This document shows positions 55,821-64,000 of a DNA stretch of 64,000 bases, one piece after another. Origin of the DNA: Thecaphora thlaspeos. Taxonomy: Eukaryota; Basidiomycota; Ustilaginomycetes; Urocystidales; Glomosporiaceae. The position numbers and the translations under genes were made by a program. The number at the start of each line of letters is the position of its first letter. Position 1 is the first letter of the stretch. The DNA lies in NCBI GenBank assembly GCA_900291925.1, contig UWYS01000013.1, positions 310,001-374,000 on the forward strand, written 5' to 3'. The notes under the pieces were generated by a model that was not told the origin of the DNA, searched no databases, and saw only the letters and a list, made by a program, of their open reading frames with translations.

Positions 55821-57536
55821 CTACACAACCGTCCCTCCGGCCCGTTCCGCGGCAGTCTGCTGCATCGGCACTCTGGCCGCATAGCTCGGAAAGTTCCTGC
55901 GCGACAACAAAAGACCCTTCAGACTGCGGATCTCAGCCTTGACCTGTCCAATCTCTCCCGACCTCGTCTCTTGACTCCCCGTCGATCCTGCGGTCGTAGC
56001 AGAGGGTGTCGTAGCGCCGTAGCGCATCCCGACCGAGCTGGCCGCAAACGACGCATTGGATGCCATGAACTGGCGCGAGTTGATCTCGGCGGACAGAGAG
56101 GTGAGCGAGGTCCGTAGCGATGCGCTCTTCTTCGACGAAGACGATCCGGCGCTGGTGGGAGAGGAGGTGGACGAGGCTTGGGTGTGTTTCTTCTTGGTGC
56201 AGGAGCCGTATGGGTCGAACTCGAGCCCATCGTCAGACTGCGAGTCGGCGTCCGAGTCGGACCACTCTGAGTCAGAATCGGAGGTGGCGTCAGAGACGGT
56301 CGCGGCTCGCGGCTGTGGTTGCACTGGTGTTGAATCCGAGGTCGCGATCGAGGTGGATGCGCCGGTGTCAGAGGGGGTTCCGCCACCAACAGGCTGGCCG
56401 ACCGAGGAAGACGACATGTCGGCACGCAGCACCGAGGCGAGGCGCGAGATCGACTGGCGCAGCGGCTCGGTCAGGTCGATGGGCTCGAGCTTTGGCGGGG
56501 CGGGCTCGACTGCGGCTTCCTCGCCTTCCGCTGCCGACGCTGCTGCTGCCGCTACATCCGAGGGCGAGCCGCCCTCCTTGCTGTCCTGTCCCCCTACCTT
56601 GCCATCAGTCTCCGTGTCGGCGGTGGGTGCTGGGTCGACCTTCTCCGAAGACTGCTTCTCGCCCTTTGTGCCGCCTCCACCTGCCGCCGATGCGCTGTCG
56701 TCGAGCTGTCCGCCATTGACCTCGTCGCCAAAGTGGACCTTCTTGAGCACACCCTTCCTCTGCTGCTGTTGCTGCCGCTTGACGCTTTCGGTGGCCGATG
56801 CCGGGAGGTAGGTGGCCATGCCGAGTACGCTTGCCCTGAGCTTGTCAAAGAGGACGCTGTGGTGGCTGAGGACGATGGAGCGGGCGTCAAACATGGCGGT
56901 GATGCGGGGAAGAACGTAGGTGCGCCAGATTGCGACTGAGAGGGCGGTGGCGCCGCCGCCGAGCACCATAAAGAAGCTGAGCGTCTTGAAGAATTGCAGC
57001 AGCACCTGATAGCGTGTTGCTGACGAGGCGGCGTGCCCGTTTGTGGGGAGGTGCGAGTGGGACGGGACGTTTTGCGGGGGAGCCTCATAGTAGAGGGCGA
57101 GGGGCGATTTAGGGTAGGTGCGGGGAGGCGGCACGAGCGAGGCCGCGTTGATGGGGTCGTCAAACTCGCTGGCAGCCCTCTGGAAGGCGTCGTCCTCGGT
57201 CTCTGCGGGCGTCGACGCCGTCGCCGTCGCCGAGGAGGAAGATGTAGTGGCGGGCGATGTAGCGTCGCGGAAGACGGTGTGGATCTCTGCTTCGGAGAGT
57301 CCCTTTGAGCGAAGGAACTGTCGTTTAATCTCGTCTGTAGCGTCTCCGGTGAATCGTGCGGATGTGAGGAAGCGGATGGCCTGGGCGAGAAGCTGGCTGC
57401 GGTCCGTGGTTGTGGCGGCGGTGGCGGGGTGGGCCATGGGAGCGGTGGAGGGATTGGAGTCGGAGTTGGACGACGGTGCGGTCGACGTCGATGCTGATGC
57501 CGAGGACGATGATGCGGCGTCGTCCGACGAGCTCAT
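55821..57536 (-). CDS. PEX14: PEX14, peroxisomal import docking protein
   Basis: Membrane docking component for the PTS1 receptor Pex5 at the peroxisome. Intronless, 571 residues. The N-terminal Pex14 domain is at about residues 46-92 (LLAQAIRFLTSARFTGDATD, then EIKRQFLRSKGLSEAEIH), with aromatic and KGL positions as in the family. A Ser/Thr/Pro-rich linker leads to the hydrophobic segment LLQFFKTLSFFMVLGGGATA at about residues 180-205. The rest is a helical stretch (MFDARSIVLSHHSVLFDKLR) and an acidic/Ser-rich tail. A late helix (IGQVKAEIRSLKGLLLSRRN) and a SYAARVP-like segment close it. The start MSSSDDAAS is the only sensible ATG. It is divergent from carnitine acetyltransferase, 931 bases away, and convergent with SWI5. 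Confidence 0.9.
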   Translation of the reverse strand: MSSSDDAASSSSASASTSTAPSSNSDSNPSTAPMAHPATAATTTDRSQLLAQAIRFLTSARFTGDATDEIKRQFLRSKGLSEAEIHTVFRDATSPATTSSSSATATASTPAETEDDAFQRAASEFDDPINAASLVPPPRTYPKSPLALYYEAPPQNVPSHSHLPTNGHAASSATRYQVLLQFFKTLSFFMVLGGGATALSVAIWRTYVLPRITAMFDARSIVLSHHSVLFDKLRASVLGMATYLPASATESVKRQQQQQRKGVLKKVHFGDEVNGGQLDDSASAAGGGGTKGEKQSSEKVDPAPTADTETDGKVGGQDSKEGGSPSDVAAAAASAAEGEEAAVEPAPPKLEPIDLTEPLRQSISRLASVLRADMSSSSVGQPVGGGTPSDTGASTSIATSDSTPVQPQPRAATVSDATSDSDSEWSDSDADSQSDDGLEFDPYGSCTKKKHTQASSTSSPTSAGSSSSKKSASLRTSLTSLSAEINSRQFMASNASFAASSVGMRYGATTPSATTAGSTGSQETRSGEIGQVKAEIRSLKGLLLSRRNFPSYAARVPMQQTAAERAGGTVV

Positions 57537-58467
57537 CTTGTACAGAAGGCTGGAGATTGAGTGTGGTGAGGACGGCCGGATGGGATGGTGGTGGTTGGTG
57601 GACGGAAGGGGCGAGGCAGGGCTCGAGGTGGAGATGCGGGGAAAAGGGGCCGAGGCGAGTTAGCGATCCCTTCGGTCCCTTTTCCGCTCTTCTTGCCCGC
57701 GCTGCATTATTAAATTATTATATTCATGTTGTGCAGCGACGCCCAAGCAAGGCCGCTGTTTATTCCACCGCAATGCTGCCGTGCTACCTCCAGCTGCGGG
57801 CCTGCTGAAGACAGTCGATACGTAACACGAGTGAGCCCGAGTGGTCTCAACACCGTCTCCAGAAGGGATGGTCGTCAACCAGCGGTTCTTTGACGGAAGG
57901 CAAGACGAGGATGAGCCCAGGAGCGAAGACGAGGGCGAGGAGGCGGGCGACGAGGAGCAGCTCTCGTCCGGCTGAAGCGCTGCTGCCGGCCAGCCGGAGG
58001 TGCTGCGTGAAATCGCGGGCAGAAGCAAGAGAGGCAGGGTTTGGTGCGAGGCGGCCGGCCAGCCGGACAGGTGAGTCGGACAGGCGGGTCAAGGGCCAAG
58101 CCAACAGATCCAAGATTCTCGGAAGAAGCGGCGGCGCGCAGGCAGCCTAGCCCTGGCCTGCTGGCCTTAGCTTCCTGAGCGAGATGACGCACTGGCCGGC
58201 CGGGAGCGCCCGGGTTTCTTCGCTTGCCGATCGACCGCGACCGACGTTTGGCCGGCCCAGCGCCCGGCAGACTCGGGCCATCGTTCCCCCTCCCGCGCAG
58301 GCCTTCTTAAACTCTCGCTCTCCACTTGCCCACTTAGCTTCTCTCTGTTCCTTGTTCTGTTTCCCCTTCTCCTTCTCCTCCTCCTCATCCTGTACGTCCT
58401 CTTCCCTCCTCGCCCCACTGCGCTCGCTCGCTCGCTCGCTCGCCCGCCCGCCGCCTTCCCGCCTTTC
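57537..58467. promoter_or_regulatory. Divergent promoter between PEX14 and carnitine acetyltransferase
   Basis: 931 bases between outward-facing starts. A notable AT-rich patch lies at about 57703-57727 (ATTATTAAATTATTATATTC). The last 150 bases before the right-hand gene are CT-rich with GCTC tandem units (about 58428-58443). No fatty-acid response element was identified with confidence. Confidence 0.5.
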
Positions 58468-60708
58468 ATGTCTTCGCTGGGCCGCCTCTCTGCACGCTCC
58501 TCGTCCAAACTGGCCTCCTCCTTGAAGACCGCATCGGCCGCACCGCACTCGCGCTCGCTCGCAAACATGTCACGCTACACTCCCGAAACCTGGGGCACCG
58601 CAAACGACACCGCCGTCGGCACCGGTCCCATGTACGAGGGTCAGGACGCTATGCCCCACCTCCCCGTCCCCAAGCTAGACCAGACACTCAACAAGTGGCT
58701 CCGCAGCACAGAACCCCACCAGGATGCAAAGTCTCTCGAAAAGACGCGCGCCGCCGTCAAGTCGGTCCTCTCGGGCGAAGACAGCAAAGTCTTCCAGGCC
58801 CTCCAGCAGAGGCTCGAGCACCGCGCCACAAGCGAGGGCAAGGAGAGCTGGCTCGCACAGTGGTGGAACGAGGCCGCCTACATGGCCTACCGCGACCCCG
58901 TCGTCCCCTACGTCAGCTACTACTACGCCCACAAGGACGACAAGACGAGAAGGGAAGGCACCAAGCGTGCAGCCGCCCTCCTCAAGGCTTTCCTCGCCTT
59001 CCGCAGGCTGGTCGAGACGTGAGTAAACCGCAGCAGGAGGCAGCCGACCCCGCCTTTGATCCGACCGGCCGTCCGCTTCTTTAGGCGGGACGGCCTCGCG
59101 ATCAAAAGCTGCTCCGATCGAAATGCGAGAAGCGTGACTGACAATGTTACCCCTACGGTCCTCCCGCCCTTTTTGCCCTGCCCCTCTCCAGCGGCCAGCT
59201 TGCGCCCGAAAAGGGCAAGTCCGGTCCGCTCTGCATGCGCTCGTACAAGTGGGCTTTCAACTCGACCCGCATTCCCGAAAAGCCCGCCGACACGGCGGTC
59301 AAGTACGACTGGCAGTCCAACAACCACGTCGTCGTCATTCACAACGGCAGGTACTTCGAGTTTGACCTTGTCCACAACGGCGAGGAGCTCAGCGAGGCCG
59401 AGATCGACAGGTGAGCAGCCGGATACCGTCCTCTCAATGGATCGCTTGGTTCGCTTTTGCGCAGATCCGCCCCGCTGACCGTCCGTCTTCGTGCTCTGCC
59501 CTGCTCTGCTGCCCGCCCGCCCATACAGCCAACTGAAGAAGATCGCCTCGGACTCGTCGGCCTCGACCATGGTCAGGCACCCGGTGGGCGCGCTGACCTC
59601 GGTCAACCGAGACAAGTGGACCGACGCGCGGCAGGCGCTGCTCGACGTCGCCGGCGCGGGCGGCAAGGCCAACGAGCAGGCACTCGAGCGGATCAGCAGC
59701 GCTGTCATCGTCGTCTGCCTCGACGAAGAGTCGGCCCGCACCGCCGAGGCGGCCGCGTGGAAGTTCTGGTACGGCGACGGCAAGAACCGCTTCTACGACA
59801 AGCAGCAGATCATCGCCCTGCCCAACGGCAAGACGGGCTTCATGGGCGAGCACTCGCTCATGGACGGCACGCCGACGCTCCGCCTCAACGACTTCTCGCT
59901 ACAGGCGCTGGCCGCCGGCAAGATCGACCTCGGCACCTCGAACCGCACCGACCTACCGGCGCCTAAGGCGGTCGAATTCACGCTCGACAAGGTGGTCGAG
60001 GCCAAGATTGACGAGTCCCTTCGCGAGTTCGAGGAGCTCAAGAGCCAGCACGAGCTCGCTATCCTCGATTTCCAGGGATACGGCAAGGGCGCGATCAAGA
60101 AGTTCAAGTGCTCGCCCGACGCCTGGGTCCAGATGGCGATTCAGCTGGCCTACTTCAAGATGTACGGCAAGGTGGCACCGACCTACGAGAGCGCCCAGAC
60201 GCGCAAGTACAAGTGGGGACGCACCGAGGTGATCCGGAGCTGCAGCCCGGAGTCGACCGAGTTTGTCAGGGCGATGGAAGACAATGGGGCCTCGGATGAG
60301 GAGCGCTACGCCAAGTTCCAGGCGGCAGTCAAGCAGCATCTCGCCTACGCGACGGCGGCCGCCGACGGCCAGGGCGTGGATCGCCACCTGCTTGGCCTCA
60401 AGAAGCTGATCAAGGAGGGCGAAAAGGTGCCGGACCTGTACAGCGACCCGGCATTCGGCGCCTCGTCGACGTGGAAGCTCTCGACGTCGCAGATCTCGTC
60501 CGAGGTCTTTGAGAGCTGGGGCTACGGTGAGGTGACGCCCGAGGGCTTCGGGTGCGCCTATGCGATCAAGGAGAACTCGCTCACCTTTACCCTCACCAGC
60601 CTCAAGCTGGGCTCGTCGGACCTCCGCCACTTTATCAACGAGTCAGTCGTCGAGCTGCACGACCTCCATCTCCGTCTGCAGGCCAAGGAGGCCGGCGTCA
60701 AGCTCTAA
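58468..60708 (+). CDS. Carnitine O-acetyltransferase
   Basis: Transfers acetyl groups between CoA and carnitine for shuttling between peroxisome, cytosol and mitochondria. Exons are 58468..59018, 59192..59410 and 59529..60708 (all GT-AG, phases 2 and 2), giving 649 residues. The N-terminus MSSLGRLSARSSSKLASSLK is a mitochondrial presequence; a second in-frame ATG at 58567 (MSRYTPETWG) would remove it. Family landmarks: LPVPKLDQTLNKWLRS, AYRDPVVPYVSYYYAH, SYKWAFNSTRIPEK and the catalytic block GEHSLMDGTP with its His codon at 59851-59853. Later blocks are GRTEVIRSCSPES and GYGEVTPEGFGCAYAIKEN. The C-terminus is VKL, close to a PTS1 tripeptide but not canonical. Together these suggest one gene serving two organelles, as known for fungal and animal relatives; here that is inference. 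Confidence 0.93.
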
Positions 60709-61501
60709 GGGTGACCGCCCTGCTCGCCCCCACCTTTTAGCCTACCTCGCTTACCTCGCTGCCCGTGGAACTCATCGACGACGTTCTGTACCTAAAGGGA
60801 GAGGCTCACGCTCGCCTGCTTCCCTCGCCCCTTTTTGCATTTGATGACAATCTGACGAAAAAACATAGAGTAATACCGATACTATCTTGATACGCTGCCC
60901 CTTGGATGTCGATGGAAGGTGAGAAGAGAGAGAGAGTGAGGAAGGGAGGCGAGAGTGTGAGCGGGTGAGAAAGGCAGGACGAAGAGCATCCAGCAGCTGA
61001 GGCACAGAGTCGGTGAGAGTCCTAAGAGTCTTTTAAGAGTCTTACAGTCGTGTGCAAATGAATTGAGACGCGAGGAAAAAAGAAAGGCTGAGAGAGACCC
61101 TAGCAGTGATCTTGGCAATCACCCAAGATCACTACCGTACCCCTTACCGGTGCCAAGGTAAGTGGAGGTAGTGATCTTGGGTGATTGCCAAGATCACTGC
61201 TAGGGTCTCTCTCAGCCTTTCTTTTTTCCTCGCGTCTCAATTCATCTGCACACGACTGTAAAGTGCGAGGAGTGTGAGGCTGCGAGCGAGGACTGCATCG
61301 TTTTGCTCCACATTTCACTGGCCGGTCCCTTTGTCGGCGTGCCGTCCTAGGAAGCCTCACGCTGTGGACCAAAAACAAAATGCCGGCTGGCGGAGATCTT
61401 GGCAGCTTCTTGCGTCTTGCTCTCACTCTCTTGCTCCACCTCCTTGGACCGGAACCACTCTTCTGCCACTACCTTCTCAACGCTTCCCCTACGGCTCGGT
61501 A
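60709..61501. other. Spacer holding the second foldback element and the MTG1 promoter
   Basis: 793 bases between the carnitine acetyltransferase stop and the MTG1 start. The foldback element occupies 61045-61258. The MTG1 frame is open upstream to about 61274, right at the element's end, but that part is taken as leader. Confidence 0.6.
61045..61258. mobile_element. Foldback/MITE-like element, copy 2 (214 bp)
   Basis: Inverted-repeat arms of 92 bases differ at one position, around a 30-base centre. The ends begin CAGTCGTGTGCA and the outer 63 bases are almost identical to copy 1 at 42089-42240. Each arm also contains its own small hairpin (AGTGATCTTGG ... CCAAGATCACT). It is flanked by TA on both sides, a likely target duplication. 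It has no coding capacity. Confidence 0.88.
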
Positions 61502-63691
61502 ATGCTTCGACCCTCCCGACTGGCGGAGAACAGGGCGCTCAGGGCGTCCCTCGCACCAAGGGTCGCTCCCGCCACAGTTCGGACAACAAAGCTGCCGACG
61601 CCGCTCCCACTGCGGGCTGCCGCTACTCGATCCACACGGCCGGCCTACCATCTCTGCGCGTCGAGCCTCGCGACACGGCGGCCGCTATCGACGACATCGT
61701 CGGTGCTTCGACATGATGATGGCAGTACTCCTGCGGCAAGCGAGCCCAACCCGACGACACCGCCAGCCTTCCAGCCCCGGCGACGCTTCCCGCTACCGAC
61801 GGCGATCCCCTCGTGGTATGCCGGACACATGCAACGGGCCATTCGCTCGATGCCGTATCTCCTCTCGCGCCACCCGCCACCGCTCGTCATCGAGGCGCGC
61901 GACTCCCGCCTGCCAATCACTAGTATCAACCCGATCTTCGAGGAGCTGCTGCGCAAAGCTCCCGCAGCCAATGCCGGGTTCTCGGATGCCTCGGACGACG
62001 GCGACGACATAGGGCACGGCTGGGGCAGCCGTCGGCTGATCGTCTACACCAAGCGTGACCTGATCGACCCGCGCCTCCAGGAACCAATACGGAGGGCGTT
62101 TAAGAAGCACGGAGAGGGCCAGGATGTCCTGTTCGTCGACACTCGCAAGGACCGGGACGTCATAAAGGTGCTCGAGTGGGTCCAGAAGCGAGCGCGCCAC
62201 CTCGTAGCCTCACCGCTGTCGGCCCCGGTACCGCGCTCGGAGAGGGCAGAGAAGCGGGCCAAGTCGACGCTCTCCGGCGCTTTTAGGCACACGTCTACGC
62301 CCGAGGAAGGCGTTCGGCTGCTGATCCTCGGCATGCCCAACGTAGGCAAATCGTCGCTGCTCAATGCGCTTAGAAGGGTGGGGACGGGAAAGGGGAAGGC
62401 GGCCAGCACCGCCCCGCACCCTGGCCACACGAGGAAGCTGACGGGCACTGTGCGAATCTCCAAGCACGGTCCGTCGCAGCACAACGACCGCAGCGACCAG
62501 TTTGGCGGTGGCCGGACCAGGTCGGCCAGCAGGGGCAGGTCGTCCGGGGCCGAGGCCGATGCGGCGGAAGGCGAAGGTGAAGGCGAAGGTAGCCTCTTTA
62601 CTCTCGACTCCGACGACGGCACATCTTCGCAACTCGACGCAGCTCCGACTTCTGACAACGGTGGTGATGGTACGCCCGAGGCCGCCGCCCCTGCCGACGG
62701 CGGCGCGAGCAAGAAATCCTATGACCCTCCAATCTACGTCTACGACACGCCGGGCGTGATGGTGCCGTTCCTCGGCCGCGGGAGAGCGGGGGCGGAGCGG
62801 GCGATCAAACTGGCCGTAGCGGCGGGCATCAAGACCTCGCTGTTCGACGTCCAGATGCTGGCAGACTACCTCTTGTTCCGGATGAACCTTTGCCATGGCT
62901 ATGCGCTGGAGCAGAGGCCTCCTTCCTCGTCCTCCAAGGGCCAGTCACCCCTGCAGCCGGCCTACCTGACGCACATGCCGCTACCGCTGAACCGAGCCAA
63001 GCCGACCAACTCGGTGACAGAGTTCCTGGAGCTCGTCGCTGAGCGCGCCCCGGGGACGCTGAATCGCGGCGGCGAGCGGGATCTGGACGGCGCTGCCGAG
63101 TTTTTCGTTCAGCGATGGCGAGAGGGCAAGGTGGGCGACCGCCTCGGCGAGCTCGATTTTGGCATCAAGGAGCTGGACCCTATCTACGCCGACGAGGATG
63201 AGGTCGGGACTGAAATGGTCTCTAATTCCGCACCCTCCGACCACGTTGAAGCGACGACACCGCATCAGCAGCATGAGGAATGCATCGAAGACCGAATCGA
63301 CCGACTGATCGCCTCGCACTTTCTCGAGGTGGAGCGCGACATGCTGCAGCGCGATCGCGGACGAGGCGGCGAGGAAGGGTTGCACGGCCATAGCATCACG
63401 TCGTCGCGCGTCTCAAGGGAAGGCGTCCCGCTGCGCCGGGAGAGTTCGGCGGTCCGTTCGCGCAACAAGGCGCTCGAGAGCGGCAGCAGCACCCACCAGG
63501 CCAAGAAGCAGATCAAGCGCGAGGGCAACAAGGTCAGGGTCAAACGGCTCAAGGAAAAGGGCGTCACGCTCAAGAAGAAGGGTTCGGCCATGAGCTTGGC
63601 CGCTAGAGCGCCGTGGATCACACGCCTCCAGAGGAATGGCGGTGGCGGTGCGAAGAAGGGTAGCAAGGGCGGGAAAGGCGGCAAAAAGTAG
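61502..63691 (+). CDS. MTG1: MTG1, mitochondrial ribosome-assembly GTPase
   Basis: Circularly permuted YlqF/RbgA-family GTPase at the mitochondrial inner membrane, needed for late large-subunit assembly. Intronless, 729 residues. A long Arg/Ala/Ser-rich mitochondrial presequence (MLRPSRLAENRALRASLAPR) leads to the family N-terminal block PSWYAGHMQRAIRSMPYLL and EARDSRLPITSINP. The GTPase motifs come in permuted order: G4 TKRDLID, G1 GMPNVGKSSLLNAL, a switch-like PGHTRKLTG, then G3 YDTPGVMVP. A Gly/Asp/Ser-rich insertion of about 80 residues sits between the switch region and G3, longer than usual. The C-terminal extension is Lys/Gly-rich and basic (KKGSKGGKGGKK). The start at 61502 was preferred because it opens the presequence; the frame continues upstream to 61274. 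Confidence 0.88.
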   Translation: MLRPSRLAENRALRASLAPRVAPATVRTTKLPTPLPLRAAATRSTRPAYHLCASSLATRRPLSTTSSVLRHDDGSTPAASEPNPTTPPAFQPRRRFPLPTAIPSWYAGHMQRAIRSMPYLLSRHPPPLVIEARDSRLPITSINPIFEELLRKAPAANAGFSDASDDGDDIGHGWGSRRLIVYTKRDLIDPRLQEPIRRAFKKHGEGQDVLFVDTRKDRDVIKVLEWVQKRARHLVASPLSAPVPRSERAEKRAKSTLSGAFRHTSTPEEGVRLLILGMPNVGKSSLLNALRRVGTGKGKAASTAPHPGHTRKLTGTVRISKHGPSQHNDRSDQFGGGRTRSASRGRSSGAEADAAEGEGEGEGSLFTLDSDDGTSSQLDAAPTSDNGGDGTPEAAAPADGGASKKSYDPPIYVYDTPGVMVPFLGRGRAGAERAIKLAVAAGIKTSLFDVQMLADYLLFRMNLCHGYALEQRPPSSSSKGQSPLQPAYLTHMPLPLNRAKPTNSVTEFLELVAERAPGTLNRGGERDLDGAAEFFVQRWREGKVGDRLGELDFGIKELDPIYADEDEVGTEMVSNSAPSDHVEATTPHQQHEECIEDRIDRLIASHFLEVERDMLQRDRGRGGEEGLHGHSITSSRVSREGVPLRRESSAVRSRNKALESGSSTHQAKKQIKREGNKVRVKRLKEKGVTLKKKGSAMSLAARAPWITRLQRNGGGGAKKGSKGGKGGKK

Positions 63692-63837
63692 ACAATGGGG
63701 CGAGTTGCGGCACTCTACATATTTTGTACTTGTATCCATCATTTCTGCCTGTTATTCACCGGACACCTGTTCTCGACTGTGCAGCAGAACCAATGATAGA
63801 GGCGAGCGTCGGAAGGGGGGGCAGCTACAGGTGCACT

Positions 63838-63985
63838 GTACTCGCGCGAGACGCGTCTGACCTGTCGAGTATTCATTCGCGCGAGACGCGAGAAAACGGC
63901 GCGTCGCGGGTCGACGCGTCTTGCCGATTGCGTGTTAACTCGCGCGAGACGCGTTGGTATTTTCGCGCCCGACGCGATTTAATGT
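63838..63985 (+). promoter_or_regulatory. Cluster of MCB (ACGCGT) and E2F-like sites
   Basis: ACGCGT occurs at 63851-63856, 63914-63919 and 63949-63954. The 14-base word TCGCGCGAGACGCG occurs three times (63842, 63877, 63940), and a TTTTCGCGCC element starts near 63959. ACGCGT is the binding site of the fungal G1/S factor MBF, and TTTCGCGC is E2F-like. The cluster lies downstream of MTG1, so it probably serves a gene starting beyond 64000. Confidence 0.65.
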
Positions 63986-64000
63986 GGAGACGAGCTTCAT

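Overview
This window looks like nuclear DNA of a high-GC basidiomycete fungus, most likely a smut relative (Ustilaginomycotina); the lineage is an inference. The reasons are: short GT-AG introns of roughly 75-150 bases inside many genes, fungal-type gene content (INO80, a Zn2Cys6 regulator, a bromodomain-less TAF1, a DDR48-like Asn/Ser/Gly-rich protein), and divergently and convergently packed eukaryotic housekeeping genes. No bacterial, organellar or viral segment was seen. I recognise 17 genes and one broken gene. Exon joins were worked out by eye from reading frame, splice signals and protein-family expectations.

Layout. 1-7 kb: 3' part of TAF1 (TFIID), then a PAXBP1/GCFC-type gene. 7-12.2 kb: UTP25 (SSU processome, minus) head to head with LSG1 (60S export GTPase, plus). 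12.4-14.4 kb: mitochondrial ribosomal protein mL49 (minus) head to head with SEC61 gamma (plus). 14.6-18.3 kb: an extremely intron-dense FHA-domain Ser/Thr kinase of the Rad53/Cds1/Chk2 type (minus), including an 8-base microexon in the catalytic loop. 19.1-20.7 kb: RPL35/uL29 (minus). 21.7-25.9 kb: a 1389-residue single-pass membrane protein of unknown function (minus). 28.0-28.4 kb: SF3b subunit 5. 30.1-32.4 kb: a full-length but broken gene for a bacterial-L1-like lipase. 33.0-35.1 kb: a Zn2Cys6 transcription factor (minus). 35.1-43.2 kb: gene-poor, with a 152-bp foldback element and a 19-G run. 43.2-49.0 kb: INO80 ATPase (minus). 49-53.6 kb: gene-poor. 53.6-55.6 kb: DDR48-like protein and Swi5 recombination mediator (plus). 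55.8-60.7 kb: PEX14 (minus) head to head with carnitine acetyltransferase (plus). 61.0-61.3 kb: second foldback element, 214 bp. 61.5-63.7 kb: MTG1 mitoribosome GTPase. 63.8-64.0 kb: a cluster of ACGCGT cell-cycle boxes that probably belongs to a gene beyond the right edge.

Themes. Several genes serve ribosome building or translation (UTP25, LSG1, uL29, mL49, MTG1), and two of the divergent pairs join genes of related function (UTP25/LSG1; PEX14/carnitine acetyltransferase). Chromatin, transcription and repair are represented by TAF1, INO80, Swi5 and the FHA kinase.

The most unusual signals are (a) two near-identical foldback elements with TA-containing target duplications, (b) three exon junctions where the conserved protein demands a boundary that GT-AG splicing does not give (SEC61 gamma, FHA kinase, DDR48-like gene), (c) ATG-only first exons in two genes and 8- and 15-base microexons in two others, (d) a lipase pseudogene with two stops and a frameshift, and (e) the ACGCGT cluster. 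I did not find a convincing self-contained new system; the foldback family and the odd splice sites are the best leads.
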